From JAWLAT01 sp041395325 (GTDB taxonomy: Bacteria; Pseudomonadota; Gammaproteobacteria; Xanthomonadales; SZUA-5), in NCBI GenBank assembly GCA_041395325.1, contig JAWLAT010000020.1, positions 1-64,000 on the forward strand: a stretch of 64,000 nucleotides of DNA, given 5' to 3'. The notes under the pieces were generated by a model. The model was not told where the DNA came from. It saw only the letters and a list, made by a program, of their open reading frames with translations, and ran no database searches. Each line of letters starts with the position of its first letter. Within the stretch, counting starts at the first letter, position 1. This document shows positions 54,298 through 63,292 of this stretch, in pieces. Made by a program: the position numbers and the translations under genes.

Positions 54298-54677
54298 GGT
54301 GCTGTGGTCGGTTCCGCCAGCGGCTGGCCGAACATGATCCGGTGGCCGTCGATGGTGCGGATCCCGAACTCACGCATGCCCCAGGCTTCGTCGGTCAACG
54401 GTTTGACCAGCTCCACGCCGCGCTCGCTGAAGGACTGCAGCAAGGCTTGCGCGTCATCGGTGTGGAAATAGCCGAAATAGTTGTGGTCACCGAGCGCGGC
54501 CGGCGCCAGGGCGTCCGGACACTCGCCGAGCATCAGCACGACGGCGTCGCGACGCAGAAAGGCCCAGCCACTGTCGGCCCCGACCTGGTTGAAGCCGAGC
54601 ACGCCGCAGTAGTACTCAACCGAGCGGGACAACTGCGGCACCGCGAGCACATGTCGGCTGCCGCAGAGTTGGCTCAC
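54294..54677 (-). CDS. VOC/glyoxalase-superfamily protein
   Basis: This 127-residue protein has the betaalphabetabetabeta VOC pattern: HVLAVPQLSRSVEYYCGVLGF (first metal-position His), AFLRRDAVVLMLGE, YFGYFHTDDAQALLQSFSERGVELVKPL and GIRTIDGHRIMFGQP. It could be a bleomycin-resistance-like, glyoxalase or dioxygenase family member; the reaction is unknown. It starts with GTG, overlapping the end of the broken VOC gene at 54674 and the start of the phosphoesterase. Confidence 0.8.
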   Translation of the reverse strand: MSQLCGSRHVLAVPQLSRSVEYYCGVLGFNQVGADSGWAFLRRDAVVLMLGECPDALAPAALGDHNYFGYFHTDDAQALLQSFSERGVELVKPLTDEAWGMREFGIRTIDGHRIMFGQPLAEPTTAP

Positions 54678-55033
54678 GGCAGCTCCCAGAAGCCCAGCTC
54701 AATCCCGCCCAACTGGCAGATGGCGATGCGGCCCTGACCGGGAATCTCCATTGCCGGCAATGCAGCCACCCCGCCATTGGCGACACAGGCCTCGACCGCG
54801 GCCTCAAGGTCGGCGACCTAACGATAGGGTCGCACCAGCGTCAGTTCCTGCGCGTGCATCGGCGCGCGCACCGCAACCCGCGAGCCGTCGGCCTGCGACG
54901 CAACCCGCGCATTGCCGAGCAGCGGCTGCGGCGGCGAGAACTGCCAACCATGCAGGCGCTCGTGCATCGCAACCACGGCGTCGACTTCGGTACTGACGAT
55001 CTCCAGGTAGTACACGTCGTTGATCTTGCTCAC
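54674..55033 (-). pseudogene. VOC-family gene interrupted by an in-frame TAG
   Basis: From GTG at 55033 the frame encodes a normal VOC start (INDVYYLEIVSTEVDAVVAM, LHGWQFSPPQPLLG, LTLVRPYR), then meets TAG at 54818-54820. It continues in the same frame as VADLEAAVEACVANGGVAAL and IAICQLGGIELGFWELP to TGA at 54674. Both halves are needed for a whole VOC fold, and together they give 118 sense codons, a normal length. The end still overlaps the next VOC gene by GTGA. It is either a fresh nonsense mutation, a sequencing error, or a recoded stop. Confidence 0.8.
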
Positions 55034-55137
55034 GCAGCGCTCCTCTGGGTGACTGCTTCGACAGGCTCTGAATGATCGGCCTGTGGAAACGACCGCGCCA
55101 ACTGGCGACTGGAACTGGCAACTGGGCCTGTTCTCGG

Positions 55138-56997
55138 TCAAACCTCCGGCGGCGGCAGCACCTTCCACACCTCGTCCAGCGTCGTCAGACCGCGGGCGAT
55201 CTGTGCCGCAGCGGAAATTCGCAGCGGCCGCATGCCCTCCCGGACTGCGGTTTCGGTCAGTTCGGCCAGATTGGTGTCGGCCTGGATCAGCTTGCGGATG
55301 GCCGGGCTGATCGGGAACATCTCGTAGATGCCGGTGCGACCAAGGAAACCGGTCTTCCGGCATTCCAGGCAACCCTCCGGGGCACAGGCGTGCGACGGCA
55401 CTTCCGCAACCCATGGGCGCGTCAGCAGTTGCCACTCACCCTCGTCCACTGCCGCACCCTTGCGCTTGCAATGCGCACACAGCGTGCGGACCAGGCGCTG
55501 GGCCATGATGCCGGCCAGCGTGCTCTGGATCAGATAGTGCGGCGCACCGAGATCGAGCAGGCGGGAGATCGCACTCGGCGAATCGTTGGTGTGCAGGGTG
55601 GACAGCACCAGATGGCCGGTCAGCGACGCCTGGATCGCCATCTGGGCGGTTTCCAGGTCACGGATTTCGCCGACCATGATGATGTCCGGATCCTGTCGCA
55701 ACAGCGTGCGCACGCCTTCGGCGAAGCCCAGATCCAGCTGCTGCTGCACCTGCATCTGATTGAAATCAGGCGTCACCATCTCGATCGGATCTTCGACCGT
55801 GCAGACGTTCAGCTCCGGCCGCGCCAGCAATTTCAGGGTCGAGTACAGCGTCGTGGTCTTGCCCGAACCTGTCGGGCCGGTCACCAGCACGATGCCGTGC
55901 GGGCGATTGATCAAGCCCTGCCAGGTTTGCGATTCGCGTTCGCTGAAACCGAGCGCCTTGAAATCCTTGACCACGATATCCGGGTCGAAGATGCGCATCA
56001 CCACCTTCTCGCCGTAGGCGGTGGGCATCGTCGAGAGACGCATTTCCACTTCGCGGCCGGTGGGGCTGAGCGTCTTGATGCGGCCATCCTGCGGCCGGCG
56101 CTTCTCCGCCAGGTCCATGCGCCCGAGGATCTTGATGCGCGAGGTCACCGCCACCAGCACCGGCGTGGGCAGCTCGAAGGTCTTGTGCATCACGCCATCG
56201 ATGCGAAAGCGCACCGGACTGATGTCGCGACGCGGTTCCAGATGGATGTCGCTGGCGCGCTGTTCGAAGGCGAACTGCAGCAGCCAGTCGACGATGTGCA
56301 CCACGTGCTGGTCATCGGCGCCGACATTGCCGGCTTTGCCCAACTCCAGCAACTGCTCGAAATTCAGCAGCTTGGACTGATTTTCCCGACTCTGCTCCTG
56401 CGCGTCCTTGGCCTTGCGGACAGAACGGGTGACCCCGTAGAAGTCCATCATGAAGCGATGCACGTCCAGCGGGTTGCAGACCACCCGGCGGATCTCGCGC
56501 CGCAGCAGATGGTGCAGGTCAGGAATCCAGGTCTCGAAGAAAGGCTCGCAGGTGGCGAAGACCACCTCGTACTCGTTCACTTCGATCGGCAGGATGCGAT
56601 AACGCTGGGCGTAGGCCTGACCGATGATGTCGGTGACCCGACTCATGTCGATCTTCATCGGGTCCAGCTTCATGTACGGCAGCTGCACCTGCGCTGCCAG
56701 CCATTCGGTCAGCAGTTCCAGTGTCAGCTTCTTGCCGCGCTCGCCAGCATGATCCAGCTTGAGGTTGGCGATCATCACCAGCGGGTGGAGGTCCACCTGA
56801 CCCGGCCTTTGGGCCAGCCGCACCTGGTTGGCCTGCTCCTTGTTCAGCAGCCCATCGTCCAGCAGCGCATTGAGCACCTGGCCCAACTCCAGCTTCTGCT
56901 CCGGCGCAAAACGCGGCGCGGCCATGACTGCCCGCGCGCCGGCCTGAACCGGGGTGGACTTGCTGGCGGCAGTGCGGGTGACCATGACCGCGATCAT
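55138..56997 (-). CDS. GspE/PilB-type secretion ATPase
   Basis: This 619-residue ATPase has an N-terminal GspE_N/MshEN-like region (YMKLDPMKIDMSRVTDIIGQ), a linker, then the ATPase core: VTGPTGSGKTTTLYS (Walker A), NVCTVEDPIEM (Asp box), RQDPDIIMVGEIRDLETA (Walker B), LVLSTLHTNDSP (His box). It also has a Zn-binding CAHCKRK...CAPEGCLECRKTGF four-Cys element, typical of type II secretion and type IV pilus assembly ATPases. No pilin, pseudopilin or platform gene adjoins it. The ATG at 56985 is an alternative start 4 codons in. It may drive an assembly machine encoded elsewhere. Confidence 0.9.
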   Translation of the reverse strand: MIAVMVTRTAASKSTPVQAGARAVMAAPRFAPEQKLELGQVLNALLDDGLLNKEQANQVRLAQRPGQVDLHPLVMIANLKLDHAGERGKKLTLELLTEWLAAQVQLPYMKLDPMKIDMSRVTDIIGQAYAQRYRILPIEVNEYEVVFATCEPFFETWIPDLHHLLRREIRRVVCNPLDVHRFMMDFYGVTRSVRKAKDAQEQSRENQSKLLNFEQLLELGKAGNVGADDQHVVHIVDWLLQFAFEQRASDIHLEPRRDISPVRFRIDGVMHKTFELPTPVLVAVTSRIKILGRMDLAEKRRPQDGRIKTLSPTGREVEMRLSTMPTAYGEKVVMRIFDPDIVVKDFKALGFSERESQTWQGLINRPHGIVLVTGPTGSGKTTTLYSTLKLLARPELNVCTVEDPIEMVTPDFNQMQVQQQLDLGFAEGVRTLLRQDPDIIMVGEIRDLETAQMAIQASLTGHLVLSTLHTNDSPSAISRLLDLGAPHYLIQSTLAGIMAQRLVRTLCAHCKRKGAAVDEGEWQLLTRPWVAEVPSHACAPEGCLECRKTGFLGRTGIYEMFPISPAIRKLIQADTNLAELTETAVREGMRPLRISAAAQIARGLTTLDEVWKVLPPPEV

Positions 56998-57131
56998 AGC
57001 CGGTTCGACACCCGTGACCGGCGATTGCCACGCAGTTCGGCCACGGGATTCCTTTCGACCCATGCAGGCCGGTCGCTGGCTGCCTACACTGCCCGCGTCC
57101 GGCGAGGACATCGCCGTCCATGGGGAACACG

Positions 57132-60100
57132 ATGATGCGGGGAATGACACTCTGGTTGGCCGTGCTCGGCCTGCTTGGCGCGACCGGCCAATCGGCCTGC
57201 GCCGCTGAAGCCCATCCGCTGGCCGGGCTGCAGCCACGTTCGATCGGGCCGGCGCTGTCCTCGGGCCGTGTGGCGGACTTCGCCATCCATCCGCAGCAGC
57301 CGCAAATCCAGTATGTGGCGATGGCCAGCGGTGGTCTGTGGAAGACCGACAACCACGGCATCACCTGGTCACCGCTGTTCGATGCGCAGGGTTCCTATGC
57401 GCTGGGCGTGGTCAGTCTGGATCCGCGAGATCCGAAGACCGTCTGGGTGGGTAGTGGCGAGAACAACAGCCAGCGCAGCGTCGGCTATGGCGATGGCGTC
57501 TACCGCTCACGCGATGGCGGTCACAGTTGGGAGAACCTGGGCCTGAAGGATTCCGGCCACATTGGCGCGATCCGCTTTCATCCCACCGACCCGAACGTCG
57601 TCTATGTCGCGGCATTGGGGCCCCTGTGGAGCAGCGGCGGCGATCGGGGTCTGTATCGCAGCAGCGATGGTGGTGCCAGCTGGGAGCGGATCCTGTACAT
57701 CGACGAGGACACCGGCATCAACGATGTGCTGATCCATCCTGAGCGCCCGGACGAGCTGATCGCGGTCAGCTATCAACGGCGGCGGCATGTCTGGACGCTG
57801 ATCAATGGCGGACCGGGCAGCGGCGTGCACAAGAGCACCGACGGCGGCAAGACCTGGCGCAAGATCAGTGCCGGTCTGCCCGGCGGTGATCTGGGCAAGC
57901 TGGGCATCGCCTTCGCGCCCTCGCAACCCGACACCGTCTACGCGCTGGTCGAAGCCGACGAGAAGGGTCGCGGCACCTACGCCAGCAGCGATTTCGGTGA
58001 GCGCTGGAGCAAGCGCTCGGGCTACAGCTCAGGCGGCGCGCAGTACTACCACGAGGTGATCGTCGATCCGCTCGACGCCGAGCGGCTCTACAGCATGGAC
58101 ACCTTCGCCCAGGTGTCCGAAGACGGGGGTCGCAACTTCCGGCCCTTGTCCTTCCAGTATCGCCATGTCGATGACCACGCCCTGTGGATCGACCCGCGCG
58201 ACACTCGCCACCTGCTGATCGGTGGTGATGGTGGCATTTTCGAAAGTTGGGACCGCGGCAGCATCTGGCGCCACGTCACCAATCTGCCGACCACGCAGTT
58301 CTATCGCGCCACGCCGGACAACAGCCTGCCCTTCTACAACATCTGCGGCGGCACCCAGGACAACCACAGCCAATGCGGCCCGTCACGGACGACCTACACC
58401 GACGGCATCACCAACGCCGACTGGTGGATCGCCCAGTTCGGCGATGGCTTCAAGCCGCAGTTTGATCCCGAGCAGCCGGAACTGGTCTATGCGCAGTATC
58501 AGCACGGTGGCCTGGTGCGTTTCGACCGCCGCAGTGGTGAGCGCACCTCGATCGTGCCGCAACCGGGCAGTGGTGAGCTGGCCTACAACTTCAACTGGAA
58601 TTCGCCGCTGATCGTCTCGCCGCATTCGCCCACGCGGCTGTACTTCGGTGCCGAACGTTTGTTCCGTTCTGACGATCGCGGTGACAGCTGGCGCGCGGTC
58701 AGTCCGGACCTGAGCCGCGACATCGATCGCAACAAGCTCGAAGTGATGGGACGGGTCTGGTCGGTCGATGCCATTGCCAAGAACGCGTCCACCTCGATTT
58801 ACGGTGGCCTGGTGGCGCTGGCCGAGAGCCCGCGGGTCGAAGGGCTGCTCTACGCCGGCACCGATGACGGCTTGCTGCAGATCAGCGCGGACGGCGGCGA
58901 GCAGTGGCAGGCCGTGGAGAAATTCGCCAACGTGCCGACGATGTCCTACATCGCCGACATCGCGGCCTCGGCGCATGCCGACGGCGTGGTCTATCTGGTC
59001 GTCGACAACCACAAGCGCGGTGACTACAAGCCCTATGTGCTGCGCAGCGCCGACCGCGGTCGCAGCTGGAAGCTGATCACCAGCGGCCTGCCGGCGCGCG
59101 GTCAGGCGCACACCATCGTCGAGGACCCCGGTCAGGCCGGACTGCTGTTCGTCGGCACCGAGTTCGGCGCGTTCTTCAGCCAGGACGATGGCGCCAGCTG
59201 GCACCCATTGCAGGGGCTGCCGACCATCGCCGTGCGCGACCTGGAGATCCAGGCCCGCGAACACGATCTGGTCATCGGCAGTTTCGGCCGCGGCTTCTAC
59301 GTGCTGGACGACTATCGACCGCTGCGTAGCCGGACCGACAGTCTGAAGGCCGCCGCCGCGACGCTGTTCGAACCACGCGAGAGCTGGATCTACAAGCCGG
59401 ACGATCGCCGCGGCTGGGGTGGATTGGGCGATTACGGCCATCGCTACAGCGGCGAGAACCACCCGCATGGCGCGGTGCTCTCCTATTACCTGCGCGACAG
59501 CCTGGAGACCGCCAAGGCGCAACGACGCAAGCGCGAGGCCGAACTGGCCGGCAAGGGCGAGGACACGCCCTATCCCAGCTGGGAAAGCCTGCGCGCCGAA
59601 GACGCCGAAGAGGCGCCCAGCGTGATCCTGACGGTGCGCAATGCTGCCGGAGAGATTGTCGCCCGCGTGCCCGGCCCCACCGGCGCCGGCTTCCATCGGG
59701 TGAGCTGGGACCTGCGCTTGCCGGCACCCGATCCGGTCAATCTCAGTCCGCCGGCCAGCCTGCCGCCGTGGCAGGGTCCACCGCAGGGGCCGCTGGCCAC
59801 GCCGGGCGTCTACAGCGTCAGTCTGGGTCAGCGGTTACGCGGCCAGTGGCAGGAACTGGCCGGCCCGGTGAATCTGCGTCTGAAGGCGTTGCCGGACGGC
59901 AGTCTGGTGGCCAGCGATCCGGCCGAGAAGCTGAGTTTCGACCGCGCCAGCGCCGAGCTGATCCGCCGCGCCAGCGCCCAGATGGAAGCGTTGGGTGAGA
60001 TCGACGGGCGGCTTGCCCAACTCAAGGGCGCCGAGTTGCTGACGCCGGCATTGACCGAGGACGATGCGCAAAGCCTGCGCGCGCTGCTGGCACAGGCACG

Positions 60101-60380
60101 CGCCATCCGCATCGAGCTGACCGGGGACGCCGTGCTGGCCAGCCGTCAGGAGCGCGTCCCGCTGTCGCTGGCGAACCGTCTCTACGGCCTGCAGGCGAAC
60201 TGGGACAGCCGCGCGCCGGTCACGGGCACCAACCGCCAGTCGCAGCAGGTGGCCGAACGCGAACTGGCCGCTGTGGCGGCTCGGCTGGGTGAGCTGCAGG
60301 CGCAGGTCAGGGCGCTGGAGGCCCGCTTCGAGCAGCTGGGTGCGCCTTACACGACGGGACGTGGCGAGCGGCAGGAATAG
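57132..60380 (+). CDS. Exported Asp-box beta-propeller protein (VPS10/sialidase-like repeats)
   Basis: This 1082-residue protein has a signal peptide (MMRGMTLWLAVLGLLGATGQ, then SACA). The next 720 residues contain many Asp-box turns (S-x-D-x-G-x-x-W): RSRDGGHSWENL, RSSDGGASWERI, KSTDGGKTWRKI, RSDDRGDSWRAV and RSADRGRSWKLI. These fold as one or two sortilin-like propellers. The last 300 residues are a mixed region with an Ig-like part (GPTGAGFHRVSWDLRLPAPD) and a coiled coil (LGELQAQVRALEARFEQLG). It is often named glycosyl hydrolase, but I see no sialidase catalytic set, so enzymatic activity is unproven. The start at 57132 follows GGGGAA; 57120 is an alternative. It is probably periplasmic or secreted. 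Confidence 0.85.
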   Translation: MMRGMTLWLAVLGLLGATGQSACAAEAHPLAGLQPRSIGPALSSGRVADFAIHPQQPQIQYVAMASGGLWKTDNHGITWSPLFDAQGSYALGVVSLDPRDPKTVWVGSGENNSQRSVGYGDGVYRSRDGGHSWENLGLKDSGHIGAIRFHPTDPNVVYVAALGPLWSSGGDRGLYRSSDGGASWERILYIDEDTGINDVLIHPERPDELIAVSYQRRRHVWTLINGGPGSGVHKSTDGGKTWRKISAGLPGGDLGKLGIAFAPSQPDTVYALVEADEKGRGTYASSDFGERWSKRSGYSSGGAQYYHEVIVDPLDAERLYSMDTFAQVSEDGGRNFRPLSFQYRHVDDHALWIDPRDTRHLLIGGDGGIFESWDRGSIWRHVTNLPTTQFYRATPDNSLPFYNICGGTQDNHSQCGPSRTTYTDGITNADWWIAQFGDGFKPQFDPEQPELVYAQYQHGGLVRFDRRSGERTSIVPQPGSGELAYNFNWNSPLIVSPHSPTRLYFGAERLFRSDDRGDSWRAVSPDLSRDIDRNKLEVMGRVWSVDAIAKNASTSIYGGLVALAESPRVEGLLYAGTDDGLLQISADGGEQWQAVEKFANVPTMSYIADIAASAHADGVVYLVVDNHKRGDYKPYVLRSADRGRSWKLITSGLPARGQAHTIVEDPGQAGLLFVGTEFGAFFSQDDGASWHPLQGLPTIAVRDLEIQAREHDLVIGSFGRGFYVLDDYRPLRSRTDSLKAAAATLFEPRESWIYKPDDRRGWGGLGDYGHRYSGENHPHGAVLSYYLRDSLETAKAQRRKREAELAGKGEDTPYPSWESLRAEDAEEAPSVILTVRNAAGEIVARVPGPTGAGFHRVSWDLRLPAPDPVNLSPPASLPPWQGPPQGPLATPGVYSVSLGQRLRGQWQELAGPVNLRLKALPDGSLVASDPAEKLSFDRASAELIRRASAQMEALGEIDGRLAQLKGAELLTPALTEDDAQSLRALLAQARAIRIELTGDAVLASRQERVPLSLANRLYGLQANWDSRAPVTGTNRQSQQVAERELAAVAARLGELQAQVRALEARFEQLGAPYTTGRGERQE

Positions 60381-60386
60381 TCACGC

Positions 60387-60422
60387 GGCCGCACGGGCCT
60401 GGCGCGCCTGGCCCGTGCGGCC
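60387..60422. terminator. Bidirectional hairpin between convergent genes
   Basis: GGCCGCACGGGCC (60387-60399) pairs perfectly with GGCCCGTGCGGCC (60410-60422) around a 10-base loop, between the stop of the propeller gene (60380) and the stop of the PIN gene (60426). No T-tract is seen on either side, but the long GC stem is a likely transcription end. Confidence 0.65.
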
Positions 60423-60425
60423 AAC

Positions 60426-60863
60426 TCAGTTGGTTGACTGACTTTCCAGGTAGTCAACGAAAACTCGCGGTGAGAGCACTCGATCGCCTGTCTTGGCATC
60501 TTCCCGCAGGCGCAAGTCTCCGGTGACCAGGTACAAATCCGGCCTCGAGTGCAGTAGATCCCACAGAAACTGGTCACCTGGATCCGGTGCCGCCGGGCCC
60601 GAGGTCGATGCCAGCACCGTCGCATGCAAAGCCACTTCCGCGAGCAACCGATCGACTTCTGCGACGGACAATCGGTGTTGCTTGCGCAAGGCAGGCCTGA
60701 GCAGCACCACCCGATACTCGGCCAGCAGCGCTTCGGAGATCACGAAGGTGAACTCGGCGGCGAGCATACCGTCAAGGATTCTCGCCACTGGCGACGAGGG
60801 ATCGTTGGTCAATAGTCCGGCAACCACCACGTTGGTGTCGATGATCGCAACGCGGCGACTCAT
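60426..60863 (-). CDS. PIN-domain toxin of a type II toxin-antitoxin pair
   Basis: This 145-residue protein has the PIN-domain acidic set: AIIDTNVVVAGLL (first Asp), ISEALLAEYRVVL (Glu), DPGDQFLWDLL (Asp) and LVTGDLRLRED (last Asp). It belongs to the group annotated as putative toxin component, PIN family. It would cut RNA unless bound by its antitoxin. The ATG overlaps the stop of the antitoxin gene by 4 bp. Confidence 0.85.
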   Translation of the reverse strand: MSRRVAIIDTNVVVAGLLTNDPSSPVARILDGMLAAEFTFVISEALLAEYRVVLLRPALRKQHRLSVAEVDRLLAEVALHATVLASTSGPAAPDPGDQFLWDLLHSRPDLYLVTGDLRLREDAKTGDRVLSPRVFVDYLESQSTN

Positions 60864-61111
60864 GTGGAGCGGCGAACCGCGCGGACCTGCTCGACCGCCA
60901 TGTCAACGGCTTGCTCCTGCGTCAACGCGCTTTGCGCCTGGGCTCGCCGAACCAATGCTCGAGCGTCAGAGCGCGACTTGATCCCGTAGAACTCCAGGCT
61001 TTCGTCGATCAGTTGGCCGATCGTCTTCCCGCGTTGGGCGGCGGCTTCCTTGAGGGCTCGGTAACGCGTGTCGGACAGCGTGATGGTGAGACGGCTCACG
61101 AAAAGGACCAT
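60860..61111 (-). CDS. Ribbon-helix-helix antitoxin
   Basis: This 83-residue protein has a ribbon-helix-helix start (SRLTITLSDTRYRALKEAAAQRGKTIGQLIDESLEFYG), as in MetJ/Arc and CopG antitoxins, and a C-terminal tail that should bind the PIN toxin. Alternative GTG at 61099 would remove four residues. A perfect inverted repeat just before the start (61113-61126) is a good autoregulatory operator. Confidence 0.8.
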   Translation of the reverse strand: MVLFVSRLTITLSDTRYRALKEAAAQRGKTIGQLIDESLEFYGIKSRSDARALVRRAQAQSALTQEQAVDMAVEQVRAVRRST

Positions 61112-61112
61112 G

Positions 61113-61126
61113 GGTGTTTTGACACC
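61113..61126 (-). promoter_or_regulatory. Inverted repeat GGTGT-N4-ACACC, candidate antitoxin operator
   Basis: The 14-bp palindrome lies immediately upstream of the antitoxin start, over the ribosome-binding region. Autorepression by a ribbon-helix-helix antitoxin is the usual arrangement; here it is inferred. Confidence 0.5.
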
Positions 61127-61175
61127 AATATGCTATCGCACACACGCACCGGCACCAAGGCAGGCTTCCACCCGC

Positions 61176-61421
61176 TCAACGTGTGGATTCGGGTACCGAC
61201 TCAGGCACCGGCCTTGCCCGCGCCGGACATCGCGCCCGGGCACCGCAATCGGCGCAATGGCCGCCCGGTTCGGGCGTCAGCAAGGCCAGTCGCTGGCTGA
61301 CCGGATCGGGACGGCGAATCAGCCAGCGATGCAGCCGCTGGCGAGCACTGCCGGGGAGCAACCGCCAGACACTGTAGACCGCCGCCAGCGTCACGATCAG
61401 CAGCACCAGCAGCGTCTGCAT
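61176..61421 (-). CDS. Small Cys-rich membrane protein encoded after feoB
   Basis: This 81-residue protein has one N-terminal helix (LLVLLIVTLAAVYSVWRLL), a basic stretch (SARQRLHRWLIRRPDP) and a Cys cluster (GGHCADCGARARCPARA). Its ATG shares a base with the feoB stop (TGATG), so it is tightly coupled. FeoC in enteric bacteria is a small winged-helix protein with Cys; this one is different and looks like the short Cys-rich proteins that follow feoB in Xanthomonas-type genomes (possibly DUF6587, unsure). A role in iron delivery or in FeoB control is inferred from position. Confidence 0.75.
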   Translation of the reverse strand: MQTLLVLLIVTLAAVYSVWRLLPGSARQRLHRWLIRRPDPVSQRLALLTPEPGGHCADCGARARCPARARPVPESVPESTR

Positions 61422-63292
61422 CAGCCGGCGCCCAGCAGAACCGCGATCTGGTAGGTCGCAAAGGCAGCCAGCCAGGCCAGCGCGAACAGATAGCCAGCCA
61501 TCAGCAGCGGGTAGCGCCAGCTCTGGGTTTCGCGCCGCACCACCGCCAGCGTCGACACGCACTGCGGCGCGAAGACGAACCAGGCGAGCAGCGCCAGCGC
61601 GGTGGCCAGTGACCATTGACTGGCGATCAGCGGTTCGAGCTGATCGGCCACTTCGTCGCCACTACCCAGCGCATAGACCGTACCCAACGCACCGACGGCC
61701 ACCTCACGCGCGGCCATGCCCGGCACCAACGCGACGCAGATCTCCCAGCTGAATCCCAGCGGCGCGAACAGCGGCTGGATCCACTGGCCGATCATGCCGG
61801 CGAAGCTGTGCCGGATCGCCGGATCGGTGCTGCCGACCGGTGCGGCCGGGTAGCTGGACAGCGCCCAGACGACGATGGTCAGCGACAGGATGATCGTGCC
61901 CACCCGACGCAGGAAGATGCGACCGCGTTCGAGCAGTCCCAGCGCCAGATTGCGCAGATTGGGCCAGCGCCAGGTGGGCAGTTCCATCAGCAGCGGATGG
62001 TGCACCTGCCCGCGCATGCCGCGCTTGAGCACCCACGCCACCAGCAGCGCCGACACCACGCCAGCGACGTACAGCGTGAACAGCACCAGGCCCTGCAGGT
62101 TGAACCAGCCGCCCACCGTGCGCGCCGGAATGAAGGCGGCAATCAACAGTGCGTAGACCGGTAAACGCGCCGAGCAGGTCATCAGCGGCGCGATCATGAT
62201 CGTCGTCAGCCGATCGCGCGGGTTGCCGATCACGCGCGTGGCCATGATGCCGGGAATGGCGCAGGCGAAACTGGACAGCAGCGGGATGAAGGAGCGTCCG
62301 GACAGGCCGACCCGGCCAAAGATCCGATCGAGCAGGAAAGCCGCACGCGGCAGATAGCCGGAATCCTCCAGCGCCAGAATGAAGGCGAACAGGATCAGGA
62401 TCTGCGGCAGGAACACCAGCACGGCACCGACGCCGGCGATGACGCCATCGACCAGCAGGCTCTGCAGCGGTCCGGGTGGCAACCAGGCGGCCACCGTTTC
62501 GCCCAGCCAGCCCACGCCACCATCAATCCAGTCGGCCGGCGTGGCAGCCCAGCTGAAGACCGCCTGGAAAATCAGGAACAGCACCACGGCGAGCAGGCCC
62601 AGGCCCAGCGCCGGATGCAGCACCAACTTGTCGATGTGTTCGTCCCAACGCCCCTCACCGGCTGGCGCCTGCACGCAGTCGTCCAGCAGCTTCCGCACCT
62701 GCTCGTGGGTGGCGACAATCTGTTCCAGCGTCGATGGCTGCCACTCGCGCGGCTGGATCCCGGCACGCACGGCCGGCAGGCGGGCCAGTTCTGCCAGCAA
62801 GCCATCAGCGCCGCCGCGACGGATACCGACCGTCTCCACCACCGGCACACCGAGGGCTTCGGACAGGCGCTCGGCGTCGATGGCAAAGCCGCGCTTGCGC
62901 GCCTGGTCGCTCATGTTGAGCACCAGCACCATCGGCAAGCCCAGTTCGCGTACCTCCAGCACCAACCGCAGATTCAGGCGCAACTGGGTGGCGTCGGTGA
63001 CACAAAGCAACAGGTCGGGCACGGTTTCACCAGCCTGCTGCCCCAGGATCACCGCGCGGGTGATCGCCTCGTCTTCGCTTTCGGCGTTGAGGCTGTAGGC
63101 GCCAGGCAGATCCAGCAGGCGCAGCTGCCGGCCATCGGCCAGCGCCAGACGCCCTTCCTTGCGCTCCACCGTCACACCAGCGTAGTTGGCGACCTTCTGC
63201 CGACTGCCGGTCAGCAGATTGAACAGCGCAGTCTTGCCACAGTTGGGATTGCCGAGCAGCGCAACCAGCGGCTCGGCGGTGGTTGCCGTCAT
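61421..63292 (-). CDS. feoB: Ferrous iron transporter FeoB
   Basis: This 623-residue protein has an N-terminal GTPase domain (ALLGNPNCGKTALFN G1, NYAGVTVERKEG switch I, LLDLPGAYSL G3, NMSD G4-like), a helical spacer, and a membrane region with two gate motifs (SFACAIPGIMATRV and MTCSARLPVYALLI) holding the conserved Cys and nearby residues. It imports Fe(II) across the inner membrane. It is at the short end for the family (773 residues in E. coli). It overlaps feoA by 4 bp (ATGA). Confidence 0.96.
   Translation of the reverse strand: MTATTAEPLVALLGNPNCGKTALFNLLTGSRQKVANYAGVTVERKEGRLALADGRQLRLLDLPGAYSLNAESEDEAITRAVILGQQAGETVPDLLLCVTDATQLRLNLRLVLEVRELGLPMVLVLNMSDQARKRGFAIDAERLSEALGVPVVETVGIRRGGADGLLAELARLPAVRAGIQPREWQPSTLEQIVATHEQVRKLLDDCVQAPAGEGRWDEHIDKLVLHPALGLGLLAVVLFLIFQAVFSWAATPADWIDGGVGWLGETVAAWLPPGPLQSLLVDGVIAGVGAVLVFLPQILILFAFILALEDSGYLPRAAFLLDRIFGRVGLSGRSFIPLLSSFACAIPGIMATRVIGNPRDRLTTIMIAPLMTCSARLPVYALLIAAFIPARTVGGWFNLQGLVLFTLYVAGVVSALLVAWVLKRGMRGQVHHPLLMELPTWRWPNLRNLALGLLERGRIFLRRVGTIILSLTIVVWALSSYPAAPVGSTDPAIRHSFAGMIGQWIQPLFAPLGFSWEICVALVPGMAAREVAVGALGTVYALGSGDEVADQLEPLIASQWSLATALALLAWFVFAPQCVSTLAVVRRETQSWRYPLLMAGYLFALAWLAAFATYQIAVLLGAG

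Noticed and set aside
55072..57135. 687-residue open frame antisense to the GspE-type ATPase
   Set aside because: Low-complexity His/Gln/Arg translation; the minus-strand frame carries all ATPase motifs.
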